Shown here piece after piece: positions 54,141 through 62,540 of a DNA stretch of 62,683 nt; positions within the stretch are counted from its first letter, which is position 1; each line of letters begins with the position of its first letter. The translations under genes and the position numbers were made by a program. The stretch is taken from NCBI GenBank assembly GCA_015659035.1, contig DQNS01000079.1, positions 1-62,683 of the forward strand. The letters run 5' to 3'. Origin of the DNA: Acidobacteriota bacterium. GTDB taxonomy: Bacteria > Acidobacteriota > Vicinamibacteria > Vicinamibacterales > UBA8438. Under the pieces are notes generated by a model. The model ran no database searches, was not told the DNA's origin, and saw nothing but the letters and a program-made list of their open reading frames with translations.

Positions 54141-55982
54141 ATGACCCAGCGCGGACCGCTGATTCTCGCTCTCATCCTCACGGGTACGTTCCTCGTGGTG
54201 CTGCCGGCCGCGACCGTGACGATGCCTGTCGACGAGGTGGTGGTGGGCATGCACGGCACCGGGCTCACCGTGTTCCAGGGGACAGAACGCAGCGAGTTTT
54301 CCGTCGAGATCATCGGCGTCCTCGAAAACTCGATGGGACCGCGGCGCAATCTGATCCTGGCACGCCTCGAGGGTGGTCCACTCGCCGAGAGCGGGGTCAT
54401 CCAGGGGATGAGCGGCAGTCCGGTCTACGTGGACGGACGGCTCCTCGGCGCCGTCGCGTACTCGATGGGCTCGTTCGCGACGGAGACGATCGCCGGCATC
54501 ACGCCGATCGACGAGATGTTGCGGGACGATTCCGGGCCGCCCTCGCGCGTCGCTCGAGCCGCCCCTCGCCTCACGTTGCCGCTGGCGAGCGACACCCTGA
54601 CATCCCTGTTGCCGAACCGGCTCACGCGCCCCGACCCGTTCGTGGCACGCCCCGGTGATGTCAGCGCGGTCGGTCTGCCTGCCGAGACCGCCGCGGTGCT
54701 CGGCGTCCAGCTGCGACCGATTGCGACGCCGCTCGTCATGACCGGGTTCACGGCCGACGTCATCAACCATATCGCGCCCATGTTTCGTGCCGCCGGCATG
54801 GTCGCCGTGGTCGGCGGCGCCGTCTCCGCTCAGACGATGCCGGCCGGCCCCCTGCGCCCGGGTGATGCGATCGGGGTCAGTCTCATTCGGGGCGATCTGT
54901 CGATGGCGGCCACCGGGACGGTCACCCTTGTTGAGGACGGTCGTGTGCATGCCTTCGGGCATCCGTTCTACAGCCTCGGCCCGGCCCGGTTTCCGATGAC
55001 GCGCGCCTACATTCACACGGTGCTGCCGAGTCAGGCGATCTCGTCGAAGATCGCGGCGGTCGGGGAGGTCGTCGGCACTATCGACCAGGACCGGTCCACC
55101 GGGATCAGCGGCAGCCTGGGGCCGGGCCCGCGACTCGTTCCACTGCACGTGTCGCTGAATGCCCCCGACCGCAACCGGCTGGACACGTTCGACTTCGAGA
55201 TCGTCGCGGACGACCTGTTCACCCCATTGCTCGCGTACAACGCCCTGCTCAACACCCTGTTCACGCATAGCCGCGAGATGGGGGCCGCGACCTACGTCGT
55301 TCGCGGGCGGGCGGATCTAGGGGGGCACCCACCGGTCACGTTCGAGGAAACCTTCAGCGGCGATGGCGCGACCGTGCTGGCGGCACTCTACGTGTCCGGT
55401 CCCTTGACCGCGCTCCTGAACAACGGCTTCGAACCGGTGAGGGTTGATGGCATCGACATCTCGGTCACCGCGTATGATGACGTGCGCATCGCGGAGCTCG
55501 AGCGCGTCTGGCTCGACGACCCGCGCCCGCGCCCGGGCCACACCGTACCGCTCCGTATTGCGGCTCGCACCCATCGCGGCGACGAGATCACGCGGACGAT
55601 CCTGGTGGATCTGCCGGCCACCGCCCGTGGTCGTCTGCAGCTCCTCGTCGCGGACGGCACGACGCTGGCGCGGCAGGAGCGGCAGCAGTCTGGACAGCGG
55701 ATCCAAGCCACCGACCTGAACCAGCTGATCGACGCCGTGAACACGGCACGGCGGAACAACCGGCTGTATGTCCAGTTGCTGCGCCCGGATGCTGGCGCGG
55801 TCGTGAACGGGCGGCGGCTCACGTCCCTGCCCCCGTCAGTGCTCACTGTGCTGGGGTCTGACCGGAGTGGCGGCGGCCTCACCCCACTGCGAAACGCGGT
55901 CGTGCGAGAGTGGAGTATCCCGCTGGACCACGTCGTGTCCGGGTCGCGCGTCCTGACCATCGATCTCGGTAACAAGCCCTGA
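54141..55982 (+). CDS. exported SpoIVB-type (S55) peptidase domain protein
   Basis: 613 aa. Signal/anchor segment (LILALILTGTFLVVLPAATV), then an S55 serine-peptidase-like domain with the catalytic-type serine motif GMSGSPVYVDGRLLGAVAY (about residue 90) and the conserved AFGHPFYSLG (about 270) seen in SpoIVB. In Bacillus SpoIVB signals across the forespore membrane; in non-sporulating bacteria the substrate is unknown. The C-terminal half (about 350-613) is beta-rich and unassigned. Confidence 0.85.
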   Translation: MTQRGPLILALILTGTFLVVLPAATVTMPVDEVVVGMHGTGLTVFQGTERSEFSVEIIGVLENSMGPRRNLILARLEGGPLAESGVIQGMSGSPVYVDGRLLGAVAYSMGSFATETIAGITPIDEMLRDDSGPPSRVARAAPRLTLPLASDTLTSLLPNRLTRPDPFVARPGDVSAVGLPAETAAVLGVQLRPIATPLVMTGFTADVINHIAPMFRAAGMVAVVGGAVSAQTMPAGPLRPGDAIGVSLIRGDLSMAATGTVTLVEDGRVHAFGHPFYSLGPARFPMTRAYIHTVLPSQAISSKIAAVGEVVGTIDQDRSTGISGSLGPGPRLVPLHVSLNAPDRNRLDTFDFEIVADDLFTPLLAYNALLNTLFTHSREMGAATYVVRGRADLGGHPPVTFEETFSGDGATVLAALYVSGPLTALLNNGFEPVRVDGIDISVTAYDDVRIAELERVWLDDPRPRPGHTVPLRIAARTHRGDEITRTILVDLPATARGRLQLLVADGTTLARQERQQSGQRIQATDLNQLIDAVNTARRNNRLYVQLLRPDAGAVVNGRRLTSLPPSVLTVLGSDRSGGGLTPLRNAVVREWSIPLDHVVSGSRVLTIDLGNKP

Positions 55983-55993
55983 GAGAATGCCCA

Positions 55994-56048
55994 AGGACTC
56001 AGGAGTCAGAAGGCAGAAGGCAGGAGAAAACCGGTGGGTTTCGCCGGC
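55994..56048 (+). repeat. heptamer array plus hairpin with compensatory change (copy 8)
   Basis: AGGACTC, AGGAGTC, AGAAGGC, AGAAGGC, AGGAGAA (55994-56028), then AAACC-GGTG-GGTTT (56028-56041). Compared with copy 2 (AAGCC/GGCTT) both sides of one base pair have changed (G-C to A-T), keeping the stem. It starts 11 nt after a stop codon, in sense. Confidence 0.8.
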
Positions 56049-56106
56049 ATCATCTCTAGAAACGGAGACGTGGTCGACGGCGTGTGCCATCGAAGGCGCC
56101 CACATC

Positions 56107-56134
56107 CCCCGATCCCCAATCCTCGACCCCCGAG
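56107..56134 (+). repeat. CCCCAAT-type heptamer array
   Basis: Four units CCCCGAT, CCCCAAT, CCTCGAC, CCCCGAG. Same type as the arrays at 20683-20835. Lies upstream of the beta-propeller gene. Confidence 0.55.
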
Positions 56135-56207
56135 GCCCGCAGTCTGACGGTTTTCAGCAGCCCGCTCCGGCTCGCGAGGGAACCTCGCGGGTGTTCCTGG
56201 CCCGCAG

Positions 56208-58448
56208 ATGACGCACCCCCACCGACTGGTTCATCGTCCCGAGTCGAACCGGTCGGATCGTCCGGCCCGTATGCGGCGTGCCACCCTCTCGATGGCACTC
56301 GGTCTCTCCATCGCGGCGCTGACCGGGGCGTCGCCGACCTTCTGGCGTGTGTCGACGCAGGCCGAGTTTCTACGCGGCGACGTCGAGTCGCTGTCGGTCG
56401 ATGGCGATGGGCATCTCGTCCTCGGTCCGGTGACGGACGAATTCTTCGACACGACGGCGCCGATGCTGTGGTCGCTCGCCAGCGCGTCGGACGGGGCGCT
56501 GTGGGTCGGAAGTGGGAACGACGGTCGGCTCTATCGCGTTGAATCGGATGGCGTCGGGCGCGTCGTCTTCGATGCCGACGAGCTCGACATCCATGCCGTG
56601 GCGGCCGGTGATGGGGGCGCGATGTTCGCGGCTACCTCGCCCGACGGGCGCGTGTACCGGGTGACACTTGACGGCGAGACGTCCACGGTCTTCGACCCGG
56701 ACGACACGTATATCTGGGCGCTGGCGCTGGCGTCCGACGGAACGCTGTACGCCGCGACCGGGGACGCCGCTCGCATCTATCGGGTCACCTCGCAAGACGA
56801 GAGCGAGCTGTTCTTCGAGAGCGACGCGACGCATGTGCTCTCCCTGGCGTTCGAGCCTGGGGGCGCGCTGTTGGCCGGCACGGAGTCGCCCGGTCAGGTG
56901 CTGCGGATCGAGCAGGACGGGCGGGCGTTTGTGCTGCTGGATGTGCCCGATGCAGAGATCCGATCGCTGCGCGTGCAACCAGATGGCTCCGTCCTCGTCG
57001 TCGCGGTCAACGAGCAGGGGGCCCCGGTGACCTCTTCCGCCTCGAGCACCAACGCGTCGAGCGCTGCGACCGCAGCGGGACCCACGGTGACGGTGACAAC
57101 GAGCGTGACTGCCGTCGTCGCCGATGCCGCCGCGACCTCTACGCCGGGCGCGTCCACGGATGGGGGGGCTGGGCGCCAGGGGACGAAAGGCGCCGTCTAC
57201 CGGATCGCGTCGGACGGGCTGTGGGACACGCTGTGGAGCTCGGACGCGGATGTTCCCTATGACGCGGTTTTCACCACGGCGGGCAGGTTGCTCGTCGGCA
57301 CCGGCCCGGATGGCAAGATCTATCAGGTGTCCGAGGACCCCCCGCGGACGGTCCTCCTGGGACAGGCGCCTGCGCAGCAGGTCATGCGTTTTCTGCCGCA
57401 GTCGGACGGGTCCCTACGCTACGCCACGGCCAACCCGGGCAAGGTGGTCCGGGTTACGCGGGCGCTGGCGCAACAGGGCACCTACGAGTCGGAGGTGCGC
57501 GACGCCGAGACGGTCGCCACGTGGGGCACCATCAGCTGGCTGGGGGTGACGCCGGGTGGCAGCCGCATCGAGCTGTCAAGCCGATCGGGGAACACCGGGA
57601 TTCCCAACGAGACATGGAGCGAGTGGTCGGCTCCCTACACCGACGCCGTCGGCACGCAGATCGCCAGCCCGAAGGCGCGCTACCTGCAGTGGCGCGCATC
57701 GCTGTTTGCGGGCGACGCCTCGCCGATTCTCACCTCGGTCACGACCGCCTATCTGCCACGGAACCTGCGGCCCGAGGTCACCCGAATCACCGTGCATCCA
57801 CCCGGTACGGTGTTTCAGCAGGCCTTCAGCAGCGGCGACCCGCCGGTCGCCGGCCTCGATAACGACGCAGAGGCCGACTCCAAGGGCCAGGCCGCGACAC
57901 TGGGGCGTCAAGGCTATCGCAAGGGCATCCAGACGTTCGTCTGGGAGGCGGCCGACGGAAACGGGGACCAGCTCGAATATGTCGTCTCCTATCGGCGAGA
58001 GGGTGAGACCGTCTGGCACCCGTTGCGGTCGTATTTGCGGGACACGGTGTTCGCGTGGGATTCGTCGTCGGTGCCGGACGGCACCTATCGGCTCAAGGTC
58101 ACGGTGAGCGATGCGCGGTCCAACGCCCCGGACACCGCGCTCGTCGGGGAGCGCGAGAGCCCGGTCTTCGACATCGACAATTCCGCCCCGCGTATCGAGC
58201 TGGCGACCGTGCAAGAAGAAGGCGGGCGGGCGGTCTTGCCCTTCACGGTGCGTGATGACCAGTCTGCGATCCAGCTCGTCGAGCTCTCGCAGGGGGACGA
58301 CAGGTGGCGTGTGGTCTACCCGACCGACGGCATCCCCGACGAATTGGTGGAACGGTTCGAGGTCGTGCTCACCGACCCGCGTGGGGGCACGATCATCATC
58401 CGGGCGACCGACGCGCTCCGGAACACGGTGACCGTGTCCGGACGCTAA
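56208..58448 (+). CDS. exported beta-propeller protein
   Basis: Up to 746 aa; a start at 56271 (MRRATLSMALGLSIAALTGASP) would place a signal peptide at the N-terminus and is preferred. Residues about 60-260 contain at least four propeller-like blade repeats (ALWVGSGNDGRLYRVESDG; TLYAATGDAARIYRVTSQD; ALLAGTESPGQVLRIEQDG). A Ser/Thr/Ala-rich linker (about 270-320), more blades, then Ig/fibronectin-like C-terminal domains (FVWEAADGNGDQLEYVVSYR). No catalytic residues recognised; may bind polymer or protein outside the cell. Confidence 0.82.
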   Translation: MTHPHRLVHRPESNRSDRPARMRRATLSMALGLSIAALTGASPTFWRVSTQAEFLRGDVESLSVDGDGHLVLGPVTDEFFDTTAPMLWSLASASDGALWVGSGNDGRLYRVESDGVGRVVFDADELDIHAVAAGDGGAMFAATSPDGRVYRVTLDGETSTVFDPDDTYIWALALASDGTLYAATGDAARIYRVTSQDESELFFESDATHVLSLAFEPGGALLAGTESPGQVLRIEQDGRAFVLLDVPDAEIRSLRVQPDGSVLVVAVNEQGAPVTSSASSTNASSAATAAGPTVTVTTSVTAVVADAAATSTPGASTDGGAGRQGTKGAVYRIASDGLWDTLWSSDADVPYDAVFTTAGRLLVGTGPDGKIYQVSEDPPRTVLLGQAPAQQVMRFLPQSDGSLRYATANPGKVVRVTRALAQQGTYESEVRDAETVATWGTISWLGVTPGGSRIELSSRSGNTGIPNETWSEWSAPYTDAVGTQIASPKARYLQWRASLFAGDASPILTSVTTAYLPRNLRPEVTRITVHPPGTVFQQAFSSGDPPVAGLDNDAEADSKGQAATLGRQGYRKGIQTFVWEAADGNGDQLEYVVSYRREGETVWHPLRSYLRDTVFAWDSSSVPDGTYRLKVTVSDARSNAPDTALVGERESPVFDIDNSAPRIELATVQEEGGRAVLPFTVRDDQSAIQLVELSQGDDRWRVVYPTDGIPDELVERFEVVLTDPRGGTIIIRATDALRNTVTVSGR

Positions 58449-58460
58449 GAGAGACCTCAA

Positions 58461-58500
58461 AGGAGACAGGAGACAGGAGGAGCTGGAAGGCTTCGCCGCA
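58461..58500 (+). repeat. short heptamer array plus weak hairpin (copy 9)
   Basis: AGGAGAC twice and AGGAGGA (58461-58481), then GAGC-TGGAAG-GCTT with one wobble pair. It starts 12 nt after the propeller gene stop, in sense. Confidence 0.6.
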
Positions 58501-58574
58501 TTCTTCAGCAACCCTGCCACACGCAAGATGCTGGCTGCCAGACACGCTGCAACCACGAGACCGACGGAGGACAG

Positions 58575-59708
58575 ATGAAGCGGCTCGCGATCGGCGTGCT
58601 GCTGGCGGCGGCGATGGCCGGGGTCTTCCTCTACACCGGGGTGACCCGCGACACCGAGTATCGTCGGCTCGTGGCTGCCGGAGACGACGCGCTCGGTCAC
58701 GACCAGGTTTTCCTTGCCCTCGAGGCGTTCAGCGGCGCCATCGCGTTGAAGAGCGAGAGCATGCTCGCCTACCTGAAACGGGGCGAGACCTACCACCGTC
58801 GCGGCGATCTGGCCGCCGCGCTGCGGGACCTGACCCGGGCCAGCGCGCTCGCTCCCGAGGCGACCCGCCCCCTCGAACGATTGGGCGACGTGTCGCAGGC
58901 ACTCGGTCGCCACGAAGAGGCGGCCAGACACTATGCCGCCTACGTGGCGCGGGATGACCGGGCACCGCGGGTCCTGTACAAGCTGGCGCTGGCGCATCAT
59001 CGCGCCGGGCGTACCACTCGCACCATCCCGCTGGTCCGTCAGGCGGCCGAGCTCGCCCCGGAGATGCCGGAAGCGCACTACCTCCTGGGTATCAGCCTAT
59101 GGGAACGGAACCGACTTGACCCAGCCACCGAGGCACTCACCCGGGCCCTCACCCTCTCCCCCGGTTTCACCATCGCCCGGGAGGCGCTCGGTGGCGTGTT
59201 TGCGGCCGCGGGCCGGCTGGACGAGCAGGTCGAACAGCTCGAGGCACTGGCTGCCCTCGAGCCGGACCGTCCGGAACGGGATGTGGCGCTCGGGCTTGCC
59301 TATGCCCGCATCGGTCGCACCGACATGGCGGTGCTCGCGCTGGGACGCGCCGCCGAGGAACATCCGGAACAGCCGCTGGTCTACACGGCCCTCGGTCGGG
59401 TCTGGCTCGACATCGCCCGGACCACGAACGATCGCATCGCGTTGAGTAAGTCGCTGGGCGCACTCCAGTCGATTCCGATGGCGATCGCATCGAGTGAAGC
59501 GTTGACACTGCTGGCGCGCGCGCTGCGACGTGCGGGCGAGCGCGAGAGCGCGGTGGCGGCGCTCGAGCTCGCCACCGAGCGGTTCCCGCTCGACCCGTCC
59601 GCCTTCGTCCAGCTTGCCGATCTGGTGGAACAGGAGGGCGACACCCGACGGGCCCGTCAGCTCCTCATCGCCCACGACGCGCTGACGGCGAAGGGGCAGC
59701 TTCGCTAG
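58575..59708 (+). CDS. membrane-anchored TPR protein
   Basis: 377 aa. One N-terminal helix (LAIGVLLAAAMAGVFLYTGV) followed by about eight tetratricopeptide-like repeats (ALKSESMLAYLKRGETYHRR; LGRHEEAARHYAAYVARDD; IGRTDMAVLALGRAAEEHP). Likely a periplasmic scaffold. Co-directional with the propeller gene before it and the SpmAB-like gene 18 nt after it. Confidence 0.85.
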   Translation: MKRLAIGVLLAAAMAGVFLYTGVTRDTEYRRLVAAGDDALGHDQVFLALEAFSGAIALKSESMLAYLKRGETYHRRGDLAAALRDLTRASALAPEATRPLERLGDVSQALGRHEEAARHYAAYVARDDRAPRVLYKLALAHHRAGRTTRTIPLVRQAAELAPEMPEAHYLLGISLWERNRLDPATEALTRALTLSPGFTIAREALGGVFAAAGRLDEQVEQLEALAALEPDRPERDVALGLAYARIGRTDMAVLALGRAAEEHPEQPLVYTALGRVWLDIARTTNDRIALSKSLGALQSIPMAIASSEALTLLARALRRAGERESAVAALELATERFPLDPSAFVQLADLVEQEGDTRRARQLLIAHDALTAKGQLR

Positions 59709-59726
59709 CGTCCCGGCGCGCGCGCC

Positions 59727-61037
59727 ATGCTCAACGGTCTCATCGTCTCGGTCGCGCTGGCTTCCATCCTGCTGGCCGCGTTCTCCGGCCAGATGCAGGC
59801 GCTCACCGACTCCATCCTGAGCTCCGCCCGTAACGCTGTCGACCTTGCGATCGGCCTAGTGGGGGTCATGGCGTTCTTCCTTGGCTTGTTCAGAATCGCC
59901 GAAGACGCCGGCCTCCTGCGTCATCTGGCTCGTCTCGTCGGTCCGATGCTCCATCGCCTCTTTCCGTCCGTTCCGGTCGGAAGCCCGGCGATGAGCGCGA
60001 TGATCCTGAACATCTCGAGCAACATGCTCGGTCTGGGCAACGCGGCGACTCCGTTCGGGATCAAGGCGATGGAGGAGCTCGACAAGCTCAATTCGAAACC
60101 GGGCACCGCCACCAACGCCATGGTGATGTTTCTGGCGATCAACACCTCAGCGCTGGCGATTCTGCCGTCTGGCGCGGTGGGGATGCGTGCGTCGGTGGGC
60201 TCCGAAGACGCGATGGGTATCTTCATCCCCACCTGGTTCGCAAGTGGCTGTGCCACCCTGGTCGGGATCACCGCGGCCGTGCTGCTGAGCCGACTCTGGA
60301 TCTACCGAAGCACCGAGCCAGCGGCGTTGCCGGCGGCAGACACCGGCAACATGGCCGACGCGGCCGATTATGCGCCCCTCGCCTTCGACGCGCCTGAGGC
60401 GCTGGCGCCGAAGCCGGTTCGCCGCTGGCTGGGCCGGCTGTTCTGGCTGGGTCTGGCCGGTCTGCTGGCGCGATTCGTCTGGGACGGCCGGACCGAGTCG
60501 ACCGCCGACATCATCACTGATGTCACCTCCGCCTGGATGCTGCCAACACTGGTCGCGACGCTCGTCCTCTACGGATGGGTGCGCGGGGTGCGGGTCTACG
60601 ACTCGCTGGTGGAGGGCGCCAAGCAGGGCTTCCAGGTGGCGATCCGCATCATCCCCTATCTGGTCGCCATCCTCGTCGTCGTCGGCATGTTCAGGGCTTC
60701 TGGCGGCATCGACCTGATCGTGGTCGTCCTCTCTCCGTTCACGGCGATCATCGGGTTACCCGCCGAGGCGCTGCCGATGGCGCTACTCCGGCCCTTGACC
60801 GGGACGGGGGCGTTCGGCGTCATGACCGAAACCATGCAGGTGTACGGTGCCGATTCGGTTGTCGGCTACATGGTCAGCACCTTTCAGGGCAGCACCGAGA
60901 CCACGTTTTATACGCTCGCGGTGTACTACGGCGCGGTGGGCATCCGCGAGACCCGGCACACCGTGCCGGCCTGTCTGCTCGCCGACACCGCCGGCATCCT
61001 CGGCGCGGTGTTCATCGTCAACCTGATGTTCGGCTAG
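59727..61037 (+). CDS. SpmA-SpmB-like fusion (nucleoside recognition/Gate domain membrane protein)
   Basis: 436 aa. The N-terminal half (to about residue 200) resembles SpmA: NISSNMLGLGNAATPFGIKAMEEL and AINTSALAILPSGAVGMRA. The C-terminal half (about 240-436) resembles SpmB: VEGAKQGFQVAIRIIPYLVAILV, RPLTGTGAFGVMTE, GSTETTFYTLAVYYGAVGI. In Bacillus these are two genes for spore dehydration; here they are one polypeptide in an organism with no visible sporulation genes. Transported molecule unknown. Convergent with the sigma-54 activator, sharing CTAG at the stops. Confidence 0.9.
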   Translation: MLNGLIVSVALASILLAAFSGQMQALTDSILSSARNAVDLAIGLVGVMAFFLGLFRIAEDAGLLRHLARLVGPMLHRLFPSVPVGSPAMSAMILNISSNMLGLGNAATPFGIKAMEELDKLNSKPGTATNAMVMFLAINTSALAILPSGAVGMRASVGSEDAMGIFIPTWFASGCATLVGITAAVLLSRLWIYRSTEPAALPAADTGNMADAADYAPLAFDAPEALAPKPVRRWLGRLFWLGLAGLLARFVWDGRTESTADIITDVTSAWMLPTLVATLVLYGWVRGVRVYDSLVEGAKQGFQVAIRIIPYLVAILVVVGMFRASGGIDLIVVVLSPFTAIIGLPAEALPMALLRPLTGTGAFGVMTETMQVYGADSVVGYMVSTFQGSTETTFYTLAVYYGAVGIRETRHTVPACLLADTAGILGAVFIVNLMFG

Positions 61038-62005
61038 GGCGCCGGCAGACTGCTGCTCGGACTGCCGGGGCCGTCCAGGTCGAGCCGCTTCAGCAGCTTC
61101 GCCAGGCCCTGTCGCGTCACACCCAGCGCCAACGCTGCTTTCCCGCGCCGGCCGCCGGCCCGGGCCAGTGCTCCACCAACATACCGGCGCTCGAACAGTA
61201 CACGCGCCTGCTGTAGCGTCTTGACCTCGCCTGTCTCTCCCACGATGCAGGCAGGCAGCGTGGATGGACCCACAACCCCGCGACGGGGGCCACGCACGAC
61301 CAGCGAGGCGATGACGTTCTCGAGCTGCCGGACGTTGCCCGGCCAGTGATAGCGGACCAACGCGGCCAGCGTCGCCCGCGCGGGGGCGGCGCGGCTCCCG
61401 GTGACCGACTGTGCCTGGCGCCAGAAGTGCTCGGCGAGCAGGAGCACGTCGTCGTCGCGATCACGCAGCGGCGGCAGCGCGATCCGCAGGACATCGACCC
61501 GGTACAGGAGGTCCTCGCGGAATCGCCCCGTCGACACGTCCGCCTCGAGCGGCCGGTTGGTCGCCGACACGACCCGCACGTCGACCCGACGTGGCAGGTT
61601 CTCACCGAGTCGGCGGATCTCGCCGTCCTGGAGCACCCGCAGCAGCTTGGCCTGTGCCCGCGCCGACAGCTCGCCGACTTCATCCAGGAACAGCGTGCCC
61701 CGATCCGCCGCCTCGAACAGCCCGGCGCGTTCGGTCACCGCGCCGGTGAACGCGCCGCGGGCGTGGCCAAAGAGCTCCGCCTCGACGAGCTCATCGGTCA
61801 GGGCCGCGCAGTTGACCGCGCCGAAGCACCGGTCGGTCCGCCGGCTGAGCCGGTGGATCGCGCGGGCCACCAGTTCCTTTCCGCTCCCGCTCTCCCCTGT
61901 CACCAGCACGGGATACGGGGACTCCGCGACACGGCGCACCGCACTCCGCAGCTCGTCCATGGCGGCACTCCGGCCCAGTAGTCCCAGGTCATCCGCACTC
62001 ATCAC
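61034..62005 (-). CDS. sigma-54-dependent transcriptional activator lacking a receiver domain
   Basis: 323 aa. AAA+ domain nearly from the N-terminus: Walker A TGESGSGKELVARAIH, the sigma-54 contact loop GAFTGA (ARGAFTGAVTE), Walker B GTLFLDEVGELS, arginine finger region FREDLLYRVDVL, then a C-terminal Fis-type HTH (RGKAALALGVTRQGLAKLLKRLDL). No receiver, PAS or GAF input domain, so activity may be set by an interacting protein or by expression level. Confidence 0.92.
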   Translation of the reverse strand: MMSADDLGLLGRSAAMDELRSAVRRVAESPYPVLVTGESGSGKELVARAIHRLSRRTDRCFGAVNCAALTDELVEAELFGHARGAFTGAVTERAGLFEAADRGTLFLDEVGELSARAQAKLLRVLQDGEIRRLGENLPRRVDVRVVSATNRPLEADVSTGRFREDLLYRVDVLRIALPPLRDRDDDVLLLAEHFWRQAQSVTGSRAAPARATLAALVRYHWPGNVRQLENVIASLVVRGPRRGVVGPSTLPACIVGETGEVKTLQQARVLFERRYVGGALARAGGRRGKAALALGVTRQGLAKLLKRLDLDGPGSPSSSLPAP

Positions 62006-62400
62006 GCTCGCCCCTCGTCGGCTCCCCCGGCAGCCGGGAGTGGTGCAAGAAACCGGCCCGCCAGGTCGGACGCACGACCAGAGTGTCCATGGGAGTGCGC
62101 GTCACCGGCGCCGTACCGGCGTGGCAGGAAATTCGTTTGCCAGGCCGGTCCATGTGGCGCTTTCTGACCTACGAGCCAAGAAGCCGAACCGGTTCGACCG
62201 AGGGGCGGGGTCAGGAAACAGTCTTGATGGGACAGGGGGCGGCGCGCGGCGTCGACAGGCTGATCCGGTCGACCATCATGGTTCCCAGGGAGTGCCGACT
62301 GCCAGGCTCGCCGCAGACGATCAGGTGTGCGACTCCGGAAACGTCCCTCCAAGAGACGCCCGGTGCGGCGGTGGGTCACTCGAACACTCGCCTGGGTCAA
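62006..62400 (-). pseudogene. probable remnant of a REP-associated (RAYT/Y1) transposase
   Basis: On the minus strand the peptide THRRTGRLLEGRFRS (about 62376-62332) looks like the conserved HRRTGxLWEGRF block of RAYT transposases, and near 62153 ATGGACCGGCCTGGC resembles their MARPLR start in frame-disrupted form. No intact frame, no HUH motif. The order suggests rearranged pieces of more than one copy. Confidence 0.35.
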
Positions 62401-62453
62401 CCGTTGAAGGCGTTCCCGCGGGAATTCGCGAACCTATTCTCGACCGCACCCTT
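62199..62453. repeat. possible element ends around the transposase remnant
   Basis: Left AGGGGCGGGGTCAGGAAACA and right GCGAACCTATTCTCGACCGC-ACCCTT resemble, imperfectly, the terminal inverted repeats of the AGGGTCC family (AGGGTCCGGTCAAGAATAAG). No other gene is seen from 62006 to 62540. Confidence 0.35.
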
Positions 62454-62525
62454 GTGATATCGTCGGGCATTCGGGCCAGTGGGCCGACTAGCTAATTCGG
62501 CCTACAAGGATTTCAGCAGAACGAG

Positions 62526-62534
62526 GGAGGTGAT
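62526..62534 (+). promoter_or_regulatory. strong Shine-Dalgarno
   Basis: GGAGGTGAT, almost a full complement of the 16S rRNA 3' end, 6 nt before the ATG at 62541. It fixes that start. Confidence 0.8.
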
Positions 62535-62540
62535 CGTCCC

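Noticed and set aside
54051-55268. 405-aa minus-strand frame opposite the S55 peptidase gene
   Set aside because: Antisense shadow rich in Arg/Asp/His; it would also overlap the superoperon promoter.
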